A DNA stretch of 64,000 bases, from the NCBI GenBank assembly GCA_016719225.1, contig JADKAN010000002.1, forward strand, positions 992,001 through 1,056,000, written 5' to 3'. Numbering within the stretch: position 1 is the stretch's first letter; each line of letters opens with the position of its first letter. The notes beneath the pieces are model-generated. The model saw only the letters and a list, made by a program, of their open reading frames with translations. It had not been told where the DNA came from and did no database searches. Below, piece after piece: positions 9,084 to 18,147 of this stretch. The stretch comes from Flavobacteriales bacterium (lineage in GTDB: Bacteria > Bacteroidota > Bacteroidia > Flavobacteriales_F > PHOS-HE28). The position numbers and the translations under genes were made by a program.

Positions 9084-10769
9084 ATGAGCAGGAGACGCAT
9101 TCCCGAAACATGGGCCATCATTGGCGTATCACTACTGATGGTGATGGCGCTTGGACTGTTGGCCCGTGGCCTCGTCCGTAACACGGACCGCGCCGCTCAG
9201 TTGGGTGACCTCGCGGTGTCCAGGGCGATGGACAGCCAGCACACCATGCTGGACTTATTACTCAAGACATACGCATGGGACATTCAGCAGGAGGCGGCCT
9301 ATCTCACAGGGGGCGATAGCACCTCTGAGAAAGACCTTCAGGAGCGTTGGTTAGCGGTCTTACGTTCCAGGTTTGCCATCAACAGCATTGGTGTCGCGGA
9401 CGACCGGGGCAATGGATCGCTCTTACAACATGAGGATAGCATCTGGCGATTCTCGCTGACCCGAATGGACACCGTGCCCGCCAGTTGCATTGTGAGGCAA
9501 TGGTCCATGCGGGGTCAAGCCTACGGCGTCGACACGTTGCATCCTGCCGTGGGGACCGACCCTCGCAAAGCACCGTGGTTCAGCCAAGCCTTGGAAGCCC
9601 GGCAGGATGGCCCGGTATGGACTTTGGGTTCGGACACCGCATCACGCACTATGCATTTGTCCATGCTTTTGCGTGGCGGCGAACGAAAGGCCAACTATCA
9701 AGTGGTGCATTTCGACGTGGATCCGGACGCGATGTTCGCAGGAGCATCCCAATGGGGAAAGGAAGTATCAAGTATCATGCTCACTTCCAGCGGGACACCA
9801 TTGACATTGCTGGATACGAGCGTTGTCGGTCGTGCATGGGCGAAGGCACTTGCTTCGTGGCGGCCGTTCGAGCGTTCGGACGACGTGAAGATCACCTTGG
9901 GCGAACACAGTTTCGTGGCCCGCATGGCGCCCTATGACCTGAACGGGATCCGCTTGTTCAGTGGGGTGATGGTCGGTTTTGGCCCCATTGAACATTGGAA
10001 CGATGAGGGCCGTACGGCATTGTGGTGGGTATCCGGCCTTCTGCTCTTATTGGGCATATTGTTGGTGACCGTTTACCTGCAGAGCCGCAATGCGGAAATG
10101 CGTGTACAGCGACAAACACGACGGTCCACCATACAGGCGCGTAACCTGGCCCAGGTAACCGACGAGCGTGAGGTATTGGACCGTGAGGTGCACCACAGGG
10201 TGAAGAACAACCTGCAGGTGGTCAGCAGCTTGTTGAACCTCCAAGCGGAACGGGTGCCCTTGGCTGAAGCACAGAAGGAATTCATCCGTGGAAAGCGCCG
10301 GATCGATTCCATGGCGTTGGTACACCATAAGCTTTACCGGCAGAAAGACCTGGCCCATGTGGACCTTGGCATATTCCTCAACGATCTGGCAACGGCCTTA
10401 GCGGCCATGTACGCTCCCGAAAGCCGGGGTGTGAGCCATACCGTGGACAGTGCAGGGGTGAAAATGGATGCGGACACCAGTATCCAGTTGGGTATGATAA
10501 CATGCGAGCTCCTGGCCAATTGCCATCAGCATGCATTCCCCTATTCCACGGGCGGCCACATCGACATTATTGTGCGTGATGTGGGCGAAGGCAATTTCAC
10601 GCTTTCGGTGAAGGACAATGGGAAAGGCTCCGCAGGTGCCGCTAACAACCGCGCTGCTCTGGGTCTGGAGATCGTCGAAGCACTCTCTGAACAGTTGGAC
10701 GGCAAGGTCCGCATGGTGGAAGGGGAGGGTACGACCATGGAGGTCACGTTCCGGTCCATCGGCCGCTGA
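9084..10769 (+). CDS. Membrane sensor histidine kinase, HisKA_2 type
   Basis: The chosen ATG gives a 561-residue protein; a TTG 18 bp upstream is possible. TM1 lies at about residues 9-29 (ETWAIIGVSLLMVMALGLLA). An extracytoplasmic sensor domain of about 280 residues follows, then TM2 at about 312-333 (WWVSGLLLLLGILLVTVYL). A short linker leads to the HisKA_2 dimerisation/phosphoacceptor segment LDREVHHRVKNNLQVVSSLL (phospho-His near residue 366). The HATPase domain shows CELLANCHQHAF (N box) and VKDNGKGSAG (G box). HisKA_2 kinases usually pass phosphate to atypical response regulators. No response regulator lies next to it, so it is an orphan here. The sensor domain is not recognised. Confidence 0.85.
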   Translation: MSRRRIPETWAIIGVSLLMVMALGLLARGLVRNTDRAAQLGDLAVSRAMDSQHTMLDLLLKTYAWDIQQEAAYLTGGDSTSEKDLQERWLAVLRSRFAINSIGVADDRGNGSLLQHEDSIWRFSLTRMDTVPASCIVRQWSMRGQAYGVDTLHPAVGTDPRKAPWFSQALEARQDGPVWTLGSDTASRTMHLSMLLRGGERKANYQVVHFDVDPDAMFAGASQWGKEVSSIMLTSSGTPLTLLDTSVVGRAWAKALASWRPFERSDDVKITLGEHSFVARMAPYDLNGIRLFSGVMVGFGPIEHWNDEGRTALWWVSGLLLLLGILLVTVYLQSRNAEMRVQRQTRRSTIQARNLAQVTDEREVLDREVHHRVKNNLQVVSSLLNLQAERVPLAEAQKEFIRGKRRIDSMALVHHKLYRQKDLAHVDLGIFLNDLATALAAMYAPESRGVSHTVDSAGVKMDADTSIQLGMITCELLANCHQHAFPYSTGGHIDIIVRDVGEGNFTLSVKDNGKGSAGAANNRAALGLEIVEALSEQLDGKVRMVEGEGTTMEVTFRSIGR

Positions 10770-10776
10770 AGCCGCA

Positions 10777-12126
10777 CTATTTCAGCCACTGGAGTTCCAC
10801 GCGTCGTTCGCCGGGTCCGGTGCCGCCGCTACGGCTGGCTCCGAAGTAGTTCAGGAGTAAACGTTCATCGTTGATTCCCATGCTGATGAGGAGATCGCGG
10901 ACGGCCTTGGCCCGAGCTTCGCTGATGGCCATGTTCACGGTAGGGTTTCCGCTGGAATCGGCATAGCCGGTTATGAGGACACGGCTGCGTTGCCCTTTGG
11001 CCATCGACCTTGCCACTTCGGAAAGCAGGTCGCGTTGCTCCCTGCTCAGGGTGGATGAATTCTTGACGAAATTGAACGTGATGTCACGCCCGCTCAGCGC
11101 CGTGGGGTCGCTTACCGGGGGCTCCGGGACCGCTTTGCCCACCTGCCCGTCGCGCATCTCCTGCACCTGTAGTCCGATGTCGTCCATGCGTCCTTCCAGA
11201 TCGTCGATGCGGTCACGGATGTTCCACAGTTCCTTGCGCTGATCGATGCGGTCGATGCGTTCGTTGATGGCATCCAGTTCCGCCTTGAGCCATCGGTCGC
11301 GCTTGCGTATTTTCACTGGAGGCTCTTGCTGCTTTGTCGCATCCGCCTCGGCTCGGGCGGCAATGCCGCTCAGCATGGCATCGGTCAGGCGCACGTCGGC
11401 ACCGTGAACGGTGTCCGCTTTGAGGTCCAAGGCACACAGGTAGTTCTCATCATCGAACACCGTATTGCAGAGGGTCGGCACCGCGTCGTTCATTCCACCG
11501 GAGTTTGCAGTGGCTTGGCCCGAAAGGACATCGGTGCCGGCAAGGCCCATCAGGTCGTTGCGCACTTGGCGCTCCAGTTCCTGGCGCTGCGCTCGCACGT
11601 AGTAGTAGATCGCCAAGTATTTTTCTTGATCCTCCCCACCGTCGATGCCGAAGTTCGCTTGGCTCCAATCTGTTCGGCAGATCCGGCCCAGCTGTTCCAA
11701 CGTGGGTTGTGACAATCGTGCTTGCGGTAGGTTGAAATGCGCGGAAGCTGCACCGATCATACGGTCGATGCCTTTGCCCAATTTTGCGGCATTCAGGTCC
11801 GTGCGTACCCCATCACGCGTGAAATGCACACGGTCATCCAGATACTGTTCGATCCCGGCGATCACCAATTGGTCCAACGGCATCGTAAGACCGGTTGGGT
11901 TTTTCCCGACCGAAAAGTTGAAGAATACCGCATCGCTCTTTAATCCGGACCAATTGGCGAAGGCTGCTGGGGATGCGCCGGGTCCGTCACCTTGCAATAT
12001 GGAAACAACCACACTGTCCGCGTTACCCGTGGAGGAAAGCGACGTCGTTTCCTGAGCAATTGATAGCCGGGAAATGAAGAATGCGAGCAGGAAAAAGGCC
12101 CCTTTGGCCGTGAAATGCGGTGGCAT
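10777..12126 (-). CDS. OmpA-family outer-membrane/peptidoglycan-binding protein
   Basis: This 449-residue protein has a signal peptide (MPPHFTAKGAFFLLAFFISR, cleaved near LSIAQ). A globular N-terminal part of about 250 residues follows, then a helical segment with coiled-coil character (DAINERIDRIDQRKELWNIR and DRIDDLEGRMDDIGLQVQEM). The C-terminal OmpA domain contains VLITGYADSSGNPTVNMAIS and EARAKAVRDLLISMGINDER, the peptidoglycan-contacting motif. The N-terminal part resembles no family I know. It ends 7 bp from the convergent histidine kinase gene. The start was chosen by the signal peptide; the frame is open to 12216. Confidence 0.8.
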   Translation of the reverse strand: MPPHFTAKGAFFLLAFFISRLSIAQETTSLSSTGNADSVVVSILQGDGPGASPAAFANWSGLKSDAVFFNFSVGKNPTGLTMPLDQLVIAGIEQYLDDRVHFTRDGVRTDLNAAKLGKGIDRMIGAASAHFNLPQARLSQPTLEQLGRICRTDWSQANFGIDGGEDQEKYLAIYYYVRAQRQELERQVRNDLMGLAGTDVLSGQATANSGGMNDAVPTLCNTVFDDENYLCALDLKADTVHGADVRLTDAMLSGIAARAEADATKQQEPPVKIRKRDRWLKAELDAINERIDRIDQRKELWNIRDRIDDLEGRMDDIGLQVQEMRDGQVGKAVPEPPVSDPTALSGRDITFNFVKNSSTLSREQRDLLSEVARSMAKGQRSRVLITGYADSSGNPTVNMAISEARAKAVRDLLISMGINDERLLLNYFGASRSGGTGPGERRVELQWLK

Positions 12127-12226
12127 TGGAGCAGCCAACTTATGGGAAAGGGGAAAGCCGCGCCAGTGGCGATCTTCAAAAATCACACTGGAACAGCGGA
12201 AATCCTGTGGTAGCAAGGGAATTGGG

Positions 12227-12261
12227 CGTTCCTTTTCGGGAACGACCCGGGAACTGGGTCG
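12227..12261. terminator. Two adjacent stem-loops after the alkaline phosphatase gene
   Basis: CGTTCC (12227-12232) pairs with GGAACG (12239-12244), and CGACCC (12243-12248) pairs with GGGTCG (12256-12261). The stems share two bases, so they are alternative folds. They lie 3-37 nt beyond the phosphatase stop on the minus strand and upstream of the OmpA gene. There is no clear U tract, so termination is only a guess. Confidence 0.3.
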
Positions 12262-12263
12262 CC

Positions 12264-13880
12264 CTATTCGGCGGTTTTCAGCGCTTCCAGGACGATCGTG
12301 CCGTTCGCAGCATTGGGCATTGCCATCCCGAGAATGGCGCAGATCGTGGGCGCAATGTCCGTAATATCCGTCCGGCGAAGCACCTCATTGTGCCTGACCC
12401 CTTGGCCCATGAAGATCACAGGCACCTGTGTGTCGTAGTTCCACGCTGTACCATGCTCGGTTCCTTTTTGTGGCTCGTCATCGCGCCAGATCAGGAAGGC
12501 GGGCTTCAGCGCGAATACGATGTCCCCGCTGCGGCCTTCCATCCAGCCGCGCATCGCAGCTTGCATCAGCGGTCCGGCACTGCCGTTCTCTTGCAAGCGT
12601 AACGCGGTGCCGGCGGCGGCTACTTTGGGATGGCGCATGAGCGCGCGGGCTATGGAATCGGCTGTTTCGGCGGAGGTGTTTGCGCGTAGATAGAGTTGCT
12701 CCTTCACGATGGTGTCCACACTGGTTGCAAACCCTTGTCGGGCCAAAAATCCCATCAGCTCGCCCGGACCTGCATAACCAGCGCTAGCCCGTCGATCACG
12801 CAGATAGGCGGGCACGTCCGCTCCCCCGTGGTCCGCGGTCAGGAACACCGTGTATCGCCCGCTACCGACATGCTGATCGAGGTAGGCGAACAAGCGCGCG
12901 AGTTCAGCATCCAGACGGATATAAATGTCCTCCAATTCCAAACTGCGCTGGCCACCGTCGTGGGCACTTTCATCCGGGGCGCTATAGCTAAGGGCAAGCA
13001 GATCGGGTATGCTATCAAGCCCCAATTGTTCACCTTCCAGTGCCGCCAACGCCATGTCCGTGGTGATGGTGTTTCCCCAAGGCGTGTATTTGATCAGATC
13101 ATAAGTGGAACCGCCTTTGCGCAACGCGCCCATGTCGAGTGGCAGTGTTGGTGTTCTAGCTCCGGTGGTGGGCCATTCGTACACGTTATCATCGGGTAAT
13201 GGCGAGTGGTAGCGCGCGCGCGGTAACGCAAGGTCCCATTTGCCGGCGAGGTATTTGTCAGCGCGTTTTTCCGCGTTGAAAGTCTTGACCCATGCGGGCA
13301 GATCGTTCATGTACCATGAGCTGGTGATGAAGCGGCCATCGGTGCCGCCCATGAACCAGTATGATGCATCACCCGTGCGTCCGATGGGCATGATGGCGGA
13401 GCGGTCCTTCAGCGATACGCCAATGGTGTGTGAAGCACCGCCCCAGCGGAGTTCCATTTCATCTGCCAGGGTGGAGGCAAGCAACCGGGCTGGGGAGCAC
13501 TTGGCGTAGGATGCATCGCTGCCAATGCCGTGCACGGTGGTATCCCTGGAGGAGTAGACCGTGCGGCGCAAAGCCGGGTCGTAGATGTTGTTGGCCGTGA
13601 TGCCGTGGCGCGCGGGCGTCGTGCCAGTGTAGATGCTGGCGTGACCCGGAGCAGTGAACGTAGGGACATAGTTGTAATGGGCATCCCGCTGGAACGAACC
13701 TTCGCGCACCAGCCGCTTGAAACCGTCCGCGCCGAAATTGTCCCATTCGCGGTAAAGCATATCCACACGCATTTGGTCCACCACGATACCCACTACCAAC
13801 CGCGGTGGATCCTGCCAAGTGGGTTGAGCATTGACCGCGGTGCTAAGGAGGAACGCGGCAAGTGGAAGCAGGAGTTTCAT
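12264..13880 (-). CDS. Alkaline phosphatase-superfamily protein (PafA-like type I phosphodiesterase/phosphatase)
   Basis: This is a 538-residue exported enzyme. The signal peptide MKLLLPLAAFLLSTAVNAQ is followed by LVVGIVVDQMRVDMLYREW, the first metal-binding strand. YVPTFTAPGHASIYTGTTPA contains the nucleophilic Thr (TFTAPGHAS), and later FLTADHGGADVP and a C-terminal GTAWNYDTQVPVIFMGQGVR carry metal ligands. This layout matches the Bacteroidota PafA/NPP-like alkaline phosphatases, which hydrolyse phosphate mono- or diesters in the periplasm. A long upstream open frame (to 14141) overlaps crcB and is not used. The start overlaps the crcB stop by 4 bp, so it is the last gene of the obgE-PAP2-crcB unit. 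Confidence 0.87.
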   Translation of the reverse strand: MKLLLPLAAFLLSTAVNAQPTWQDPPRLVVGIVVDQMRVDMLYREWDNFGADGFKRLVREGSFQRDAHYNYVPTFTAPGHASIYTGTTPARHGITANNIYDPALRRTVYSSRDTTVHGIGSDASYAKCSPARLLASTLADEMELRWGGASHTIGVSLKDRSAIMPIGRTGDASYWFMGGTDGRFITSSWYMNDLPAWVKTFNAEKRADKYLAGKWDLALPRARYHSPLPDDNVYEWPTTGARTPTLPLDMGALRKGGSTYDLIKYTPWGNTITTDMALAALEGEQLGLDSIPDLLALSYSAPDESAHDGGQRSLELEDIYIRLDAELARLFAYLDQHVGSGRYTVFLTADHGGADVPAYLRDRRASAGYAGPGELMGFLARQGFATSVDTIVKEQLYLRANTSAETADSIARALMRHPKVAAAGTALRLQENGSAGPLMQAAMRGWMEGRSGDIVFALKPAFLIWRDDEPQKGTEHGTAWNYDTQVPVIFMGQGVRHNEVLRRTDITDIAPTICAILGMAMPNAANGTIVLEALKTAE

Positions 13881-14245
13881 GCGGTGCGCGCAAAAACGAA
13901 AAAAATGGCCAAGCAGGCGAATACATTGATAAGGATGTTCGCTGCCGCGAGACCGGTAAAGCCTTCCCTGATAAGGAAGAAGTTCTCGTAGCTGAAGGTG
14001 CTGAAGGTGCTGAATCCGCCGCAAATGCCCACGGTGATCAAGGCACTTAGGGCAGGCCGTTGTTGAAAATGCGGCTGCATCCGCAGGAGCACCCACGCCA
14101 AGATCGCTGTGGCCAGCACATTCGAGGCGAACGTGGCCCATGGGAATGAGCCGCGAAGGTCCAGCGCCAGCAGTAAACGTGTAACACCGTAGCGCAATAG
14201 ACTACCGATCCCGCCGCCGACAAAGACCGCCGCCCAGATGTTCAT
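13877..14245 (-). CDS. crcB: Fluoride efflux channel CrcB (Fluc)
   Basis: This 122-residue protein has four membrane helices and is of Fluc length. The N-terminal GGGIGSLLRYGVTRLL motif and the central GICGGFSTFSTFSYENFFL motif (the phenylalanine box and pore-lining asparagine/serine region) are intact, so a functional dual-topology fluoride channel is expected. It starts at 14243-14245, overlapping the PAP2 gene stop by 4 bp, and its own stop overlaps the next start. No fluoride riboswitch was seen upstream; the gene is embedded in a coupled operon. A tandem CTGAAGGTG repeat near 13996-14020 encodes the FSTFST motif. Confidence 0.92.
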   Translation of the reverse strand: MNIWAAVFVGGGIGSLLRYGVTRLLLALDLRGSFPWATFASNVLATAILAWVLLRMQPHFQQRPALSALITVGICGGFSTFSTFSYENFFLIREGFTGLAAANILINVFACLAIFFVFARTA

Positions 14246-14823
14246 TTTTCTATGGTGCGTTGATGGATCCAACGGAAAAGCCAGTAAGCCAGGCCGCCGA
14301 CCAACGACCCATACAGCGCGCCTACGATGACATCCCCCGGGTAATGCACGCCGAGATACACGCGGCTGTAAGCGATAAGCCCTGCCCAAAGGAGCAGGAC
14401 CGGCAGCACCCACCACGGCCGTCGTTGTAGCATGCCCGCCATGAAGGCCGCCAGTGCGAAATGATTGGACGCATGGGAGGAGATGAACCCATATTGTCCG
14501 CCGCAGTGGTTGTCCACAATGTGCACAAGGCCCACCAGATCGGGTGCGTGGCAAGGGCGCAAGCGGTGGAACACATCCTTGAAGAAGACCACGGACCCGG
14601 TGTCGCTACAGAAGATCATGAGCGCCACCACGGGCAGGGACAGCCAAAGACCACGCCAGCCCCAACGCAATTTGATCAGTACCAGGAAGAGCACATATAC
14701 CGGGAACCATAGACGCATGTCGCTCAGCCACGTCATCCAGCCGTCCGCCGCCGCACTATGCGCGCCGTTCACCGCGAGGAAAGCGGTGCGGTCCGCTGCG
14801 AGTATGGCCTCGGTCCAGGTCAT
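14242..14823 (-). CDS. PAP2-family membrane phosphatase
   Basis: This 193-residue membrane protein carries the three PAP2 signature motifs: KDVFHRLRPCHAP (KX6RP), SSHASNHFALAAF (the PSGH equivalent, with the catalytic His) and SRVYLGVHYPGDVIVGALYG. Such enzymes remove phosphate from lipid phosphates such as undecaprenyl pyrophosphate or phosphatidic acid on the periplasmic side. I chose the ATG at 14823, 7 bp after the obgE stop. A start at 14838 would add five residues and overlap obgE by 8 bp. It sits between obgE and crcB in a tightly packed operon. Confidence 0.88.
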   Translation of the reverse strand: MTWTEAILAADRTAFLAVNGAHSAAADGWMTWLSDMRLWFPVYVLFLVLIKLRWGWRGLWLSLPVVALMIFCSDTGSVVFFKDVFHRLRPCHAPDLVGLVHIVDNHCGGQYGFISSHASNHFALAAFMAGMLQRRPWWVLPVLLLWAGLIAYSRVYLGVHYPGDVIVGALYGSLVGGLAYWLFRWIHQRTIEK

Positions 14824-14830
14824 GCACGGT

Positions 14831-15850
14831 TCAGGCACCGGTCGCCGGGGCGGGTGCGGGTTCGTGCAATTTCGCCCAGATCATGTCCTTCAGCTTGTCC
14901 AACCCGGTCTGTGCCACGGAACTGATGAAGGTATGAGGCAGGTCCTTCGGCAATTCCTTGCGGATCGCTTTGGTCAGCTCTTCATCCAACAGGTCCGACT
15001 TGCTGATGGCAAGGATCCGCTCCTTGTGCAGGAGTTCCGGGGAATATTGCCGCAGCTCGTTCAGCAACACTTCATATTCTGCCTTGATGTCGGGGCTGTC
15101 GGCAGCCACCATGAAGAGCAGCACGCTATTGCGTTCGATGTGTCGAAGGAAGCGCAGCCCGATTCCTTTCCCCTCGCTTGCACCTTCAATGATCCCCGGG
15201 ATGTCGGCCATCACGAAGCTCATCCCACCGCGGTATTCCACGATGCCAAGGTTCGGCACCAGTGTAGTGAAGGGATAGTCCGCGATCTTCGGCTTGGCGG
15301 CGCTCACCACGGAAAGTAGCGTGCTCTTTCCCGCGTTGGGAAAGCCCACCAGGCCCACGTCCGCCAGAACTTTCAGCTCCAGGACCACCCACTGCTCCGA
15401 TCCCGGTTCGCCGGGTTGGGCAAAGCGGGGCGTTTGGAAGGTTGCGCTGTGGAAATGCTGGTTGCCCAATCCGCCGCGGCCACCTTGCAACAGCACCGCC
15501 TCCTGTCCAGCCTCGGTGATCTCGCAGATCGGCTCGCCGGTCCCGGAATCCTTCGCAACCGTGCCCAAGGGGACATCGATGTAACGGTCCTCGCCCATGC
15601 GCCCGCTGCATTGGTTGGCACTGCCCACTTCGCCATCCTTCGCAATAACGTGCTTGGTATAGCGTAGGTGCAGCAAGGTCCACAACTGCGGGTTCCCGCG
15701 CAGTATGATATGTCCGCCCCGCCCTCCGTCACCGCCATCAGGGCCGCCCTTTGGGATGTATTTCTCGCGCCGCATGTGGCGACTGCCGGCGCCGCCTTTG
15801 CCGCTACGGCACTCTATGCGGATGTGGTCGATGAAATTGGCGGAGGACAT
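14831..15850 (-). CDS. obgE: GTPase ObgE/CgtA
   Basis: This 339-residue ribosome-associated GTPase takes part in 50S maturation and stress control. The glycine-rich Obg fold covers residues 1-158 ([36 protein letters not shown]). The G domain follows with G1 at 169-177 (GFPNAGKST), the switch threonine in [16 protein letters not shown], and a late AISKSDL (NKxD-like, with Ser in place of Asn). There is no C-terminal OCT domain, as is usual for shorter Obg proteins. The start [19 protein letters not shown] aligns with family N-termini. It is probably the head of the obgE-PAP2-crcB-phosphatase unit. Confidence 0.95.
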   Translation of the reverse strand: MSSANFIDHIRIECRSGKGGAGSRHMRREKYIPKGGPDGGDGGRGGHIILRGNPQLWTLLHLRYTKHVIAKDGEVGSANQCSGRMGEDRYIDVPLGTVAKDSGTGEPICEITEAGQEAVLLQGGRGGLGNQHFHSATFQTPRFAQPGEPGSEQWVVLELKVLADVGLVGFPNAGKSTLLSVVSAAKPKIADYPFTTLVPNLGIVEYRGGMSFVMADIPGIIEGASEGKGIGLRFLRHIERNSVLLFMVAADSPDIKAEYEVLLNELRQYSPELLHKERILAISKSDLLDEELTKAIRKELPKDLPHTFISSVAQTGLDKLKDMIWAKLHEPAPAPATGA

Positions 15851-16124
15851 GTCGCAAAGGTGGTGATTGGAGGCGAGGGATGGATGGCCTGTGCCTTGTT
15901 ATGCTGGAGCGGCATGCTGATACCGCTGCTGTTCACGATCTATTCGAACCGGATCTGATCTGGATCCACACAGCGGAAGCCACGAACCCGACCCTGGTGT
16001 AACTGCTTATCAAGGCTGAGGTCAGGCTGGAAAATGCTAATGGATGAGGCCTACGCATGATGCACACCGGTACATGGGTGCTTTGACATGGCAACGCCTC
16101 CTGACCAATGTCTGGACGACGGAA

Positions 16125-16703
16125 TTACCCGTCGATGGCGTCCGTCAAGCGGGAGGTGATGTCGACGATACTGCCCAAACCGTGGATCTTGCGCAATTTG
16201 CCCTGGGCATGGTAGAAGTCCTTCAGTGGCGCTGTTTTCTTCTCGTATTCGCGGATGCGCTTGCGCACCACCTCCTCGCTCATGTCGTCGGGTCGGCCAC
16301 TGGTTTCGCCACGTCCTAATAGGCGGGTCACGAGTTCTTCTTCGGGAACGTCCAAGGCCAGCATCAGTTTGATCTCGCTCCCGGTCTCCTTCATGGCCTC
16401 ATCCAGGGCTTCCGCCTGTGCCCGCGTTCGCGGGAAGCCATCGAAAATGAAGCCTTTAGCATCCGGGTTGTTCTCCAACAAGTTGCGGATCATGCCCACC
16501 ACCACTTCGTCCGGTACCAGTTCACCCGCGCTCATGAGCTCCTGCGCTTGCAGGCCCAAGGGCGTTTTCGCCTTGATCTCCGCGCGCAGCAGATCGCCTG
16601 TGCTAAGGTGCTTCAAACCGTATTTTTCGGTCAGGAATTGGCTTTGGGTCCCTTTGCCGGCACCCGGCGGGCCGAACAGGACAAGGTGCATCTTATTTTT
16701 CAT
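16125..16703 (-). CDS. adk: Adenylate kinase
   Basis: This 192-residue enzyme catalyses ATP + AMP to 2 ADP. The P-loop is GPPGAGKGT (residues 11-19), the AMP-binding part is STGDLLRAEI, and FIFDGFPRTRAQAEAL contains the FPRT motif. LLGRGETSGRPDDMSEEVVR marks the short-lid form common in Bacteroidota, with no Zn-finger lid. Two starts are possible (16703, or the ATG at 16691); I kept the longer, whose first base lies 1 nt from the hpt stop. It is co-transcribed with hpt; a 274-bp gap with no gene separates it from obgE. Confidence 0.95.
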   Translation of the reverse strand: MKNKMHLVLFGPPGAGKGTQSQFLTEKYGLKHLSTGDLLRAEIKAKTPLGLQAQELMSAGELVPDEVVVGMIRNLLENNPDAKGFIFDGFPRTRAQAEALDEAMKETGSEIKLMLALDVPEEELVTRLLGRGETSGRPDDMSEEVVRKRIREYEKKTAPLKDFYHAQGKLRKIHGLGSIVDITSRLTDAIDG

Positions 16704-16704
16704 T

Positions 16705-17244
16705 TCAAGCGGTTGCGAGCCGGTAAATACCTGGCAGGTTTCGGCCCAAGCCGTCATGGTCCAAGCCGGAACCCACCACGAAAACGTTGGGGATCTCCAA
16801 GGCCACATAGTCGATAGGGATGTCCTTCTTATAGGCCTCCGGTTTCAGCAAGAGCGATGCGATGGCCACAGTGGCCGGTTGTTGCTCCCGAAGCGCCTCC
16901 ATGATGTGCACGATGGTGTTCCCGGTGTCCACGATATCCTCCAACACCACTACGTGCCGGCCGGCGATGCGTTCGTTCAGTCCGATCAATTGGCTCACGG
17001 TGCCAGAGCTTACCGTGCCGTGGTAGCTGGCCACCTTTACGAAGGTGATCTCGCACGGGATGTCCAAGCGTTTCAACAGTTCCGAGGCGAAGAAATAGCT
17101 ACCGTTGAGAACGCCCACGAACAAGGGCGTCTTATTGGCGTAATCCTTTGCCACGTTCGCGGCGAGCGCATCAATGGCATGTGCTACTTCGGCTTCGCCC
17201 AAGTAGGGTTCGAAGTGCATGTCGTGCAGGGTGACGTTCGCCAT
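16705..17244 (-). CDS. hpt: Hypoxanthine phosphoribosyltransferase
   Basis: The 179-residue enzyme joins hypoxanthine or guanine to PRPP in purine salvage. The PRPP-binding motif VVVLEDIVDTGNTIVHIMEA is complete, the flexible-loop region SYHGTVSSGTVSQLI is present, and LEIPNVFVVGSGLDHDGLGR holds the base-binding end. The start at 17244 (MANVTLHDMHFEPYLGEAEV) is set by homology of length. It leads the hpt-adk pair; the next gene starts 1 bp after its stop. Confidence 0.94.
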   Translation of the reverse strand: MANVTLHDMHFEPYLGEAEVAHAIDALAANVAKDYANKTPLFVGVLNGSYFFASELLKRLDIPCEITFVKVASYHGTVSSGTVSQLIGLNERIAGRHVVVLEDIVDTGNTIVHIMEALREQQPATVAIASLLLKPEAYKKDIPIDYVALEIPNVFVVGSGLDHDGLGRNLPGIYRLATA

Positions 17245-17254
17245 GGCTGGGGCG

Positions 17255-17262
17255 CGAAGGTA
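17255..17262 (-). promoter_or_regulatory. -7-like element upstream of hpt
   Basis: On the minus strand this reads TACCTTCG, one change from TAnnTTTG, and ends 10 nt before the hpt start codon. The resulting 5' leader would be only a few nucleotides. Confidence 0.35.
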
Positions 17263-17331
17263 GCCAACGGCTAAAAGTGAAAAAACCGGGGAATTGGGCG
17301 GTGAAGGTCTTGGAGCACTACTTTGGACCCG

Positions 17332-18147
17332 ATGCGGAACATCCAACCCCTGGCCTTGGCAGTGCTGCTCCCCGTTTTCGCAATGGCCCAAGGCGAACCT
17401 GTTTCCACCGGGGCCCGCTTTGCAGGCATGGGGTATGCGGGAGTGACGTTGAGCGACCTATGGAATGTAAGCGGGAACCAAGCGGGGCTGGCCGGTCTGG
17501 AGCACCCCGTTGCTGGAGCTTACTATCAACAACACTGGCTTTCACCGGACTTGGCGATGCAAGGCCTGGCCGTGGCCTTGCCGGTCGGCAAAGGCTGTTT
17601 CGCCGCCAGTGCGAACTCGTTCGGCAACGACCTGTATGCACAACGCACGTTCGGGCTGGCGTATGCCATGAAGCTGAGCGATGACTGGCGCGTGGGCGTT
17701 CAATTGGACTATCTGAACGTCCGCCTCGGCGATAACTACGGCAGCACCGGTGCCATAACGGCCGAACTCGGTGTGCAGGCGAAGATCACGGAGCACCTTT
17801 GGGTGGGTGCACATCTGTACAACCCCAACCGCGCAAAGCTCGGCGGACCCTATGAGGAGGAAGTGCCTACGATCCTGACCGCTGGGCTGGGTTATTTTTT
17901 CAACGATCAAGTGGTGTTGACAGGGGAGGTGAGCAAGGATATCGATCGGACAGAGCAATACCATGCAGGGATCGAGTACCGGCCCATACAGGCGCTGTTC
18001 TTGCGCACCGGTATCAGCACAGGTCCCACTAAGGCACACTTCGGCGCTGGCTTGCGGATCAAGCAACTGGAGCTCGACATCGCGGCCGTGATGCGGTCCC
18101 AACTGGGCCTTACGCCCATGGTGAATTTGAACTACCGCTTCCAATGA
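17332..18147 (+). CDS. Outer-membrane beta-barrel protein, PorV/PorQ-like
   Basis: This 271-residue protein begins MRNIQPLALAVLLPVFAMAQ (signal peptide). The segment TGARFAGMGYAGVTLSDLWN, followed by SGNQAGLAG, resembles the N-terminus of FadL-fold PorV/PorQ-type barrels used around type IX secretion. Many alternating strands follow, ending in MVNLNYRFQ with a terminal aromatic residue as in barrel proteins. A TTG start 9 bp earlier is possible. Its stop overlaps the next gene start by 4 bp (ATGA at 18144), so the two products probably act together in the outer membrane. The family call is tentative; the barrel nature is solid. Confidence 0.75.
   Translation: MRNIQPLALAVLLPVFAMAQGEPVSTGARFAGMGYAGVTLSDLWNVSGNQAGLAGLEHPVAGAYYQQHWLSPDLAMQGLAVALPVGKGCFAASANSFGNDLYAQRTFGLAYAMKLSDDWRVGVQLDYLNVRLGDNYGSTGAITAELGVQAKITEHLWVGAHLYNPNRAKLGGPYEEEVPTILTAGLGYFFNDQVVLTGEVSKDIDRTEQYHAGIEYRPIQALFLRTGISTGPTKAHFGAGLRIKQLELDIAAVMRSQLGLTPMVNLNYRFQ

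Noticed and set aside
15851..16124. A small gene between adk and obgE
   Set aside because: No frame on either strand gives a plausible start with coding-like sequence; the one candidate is a shadow of obgE that runs into this gap.
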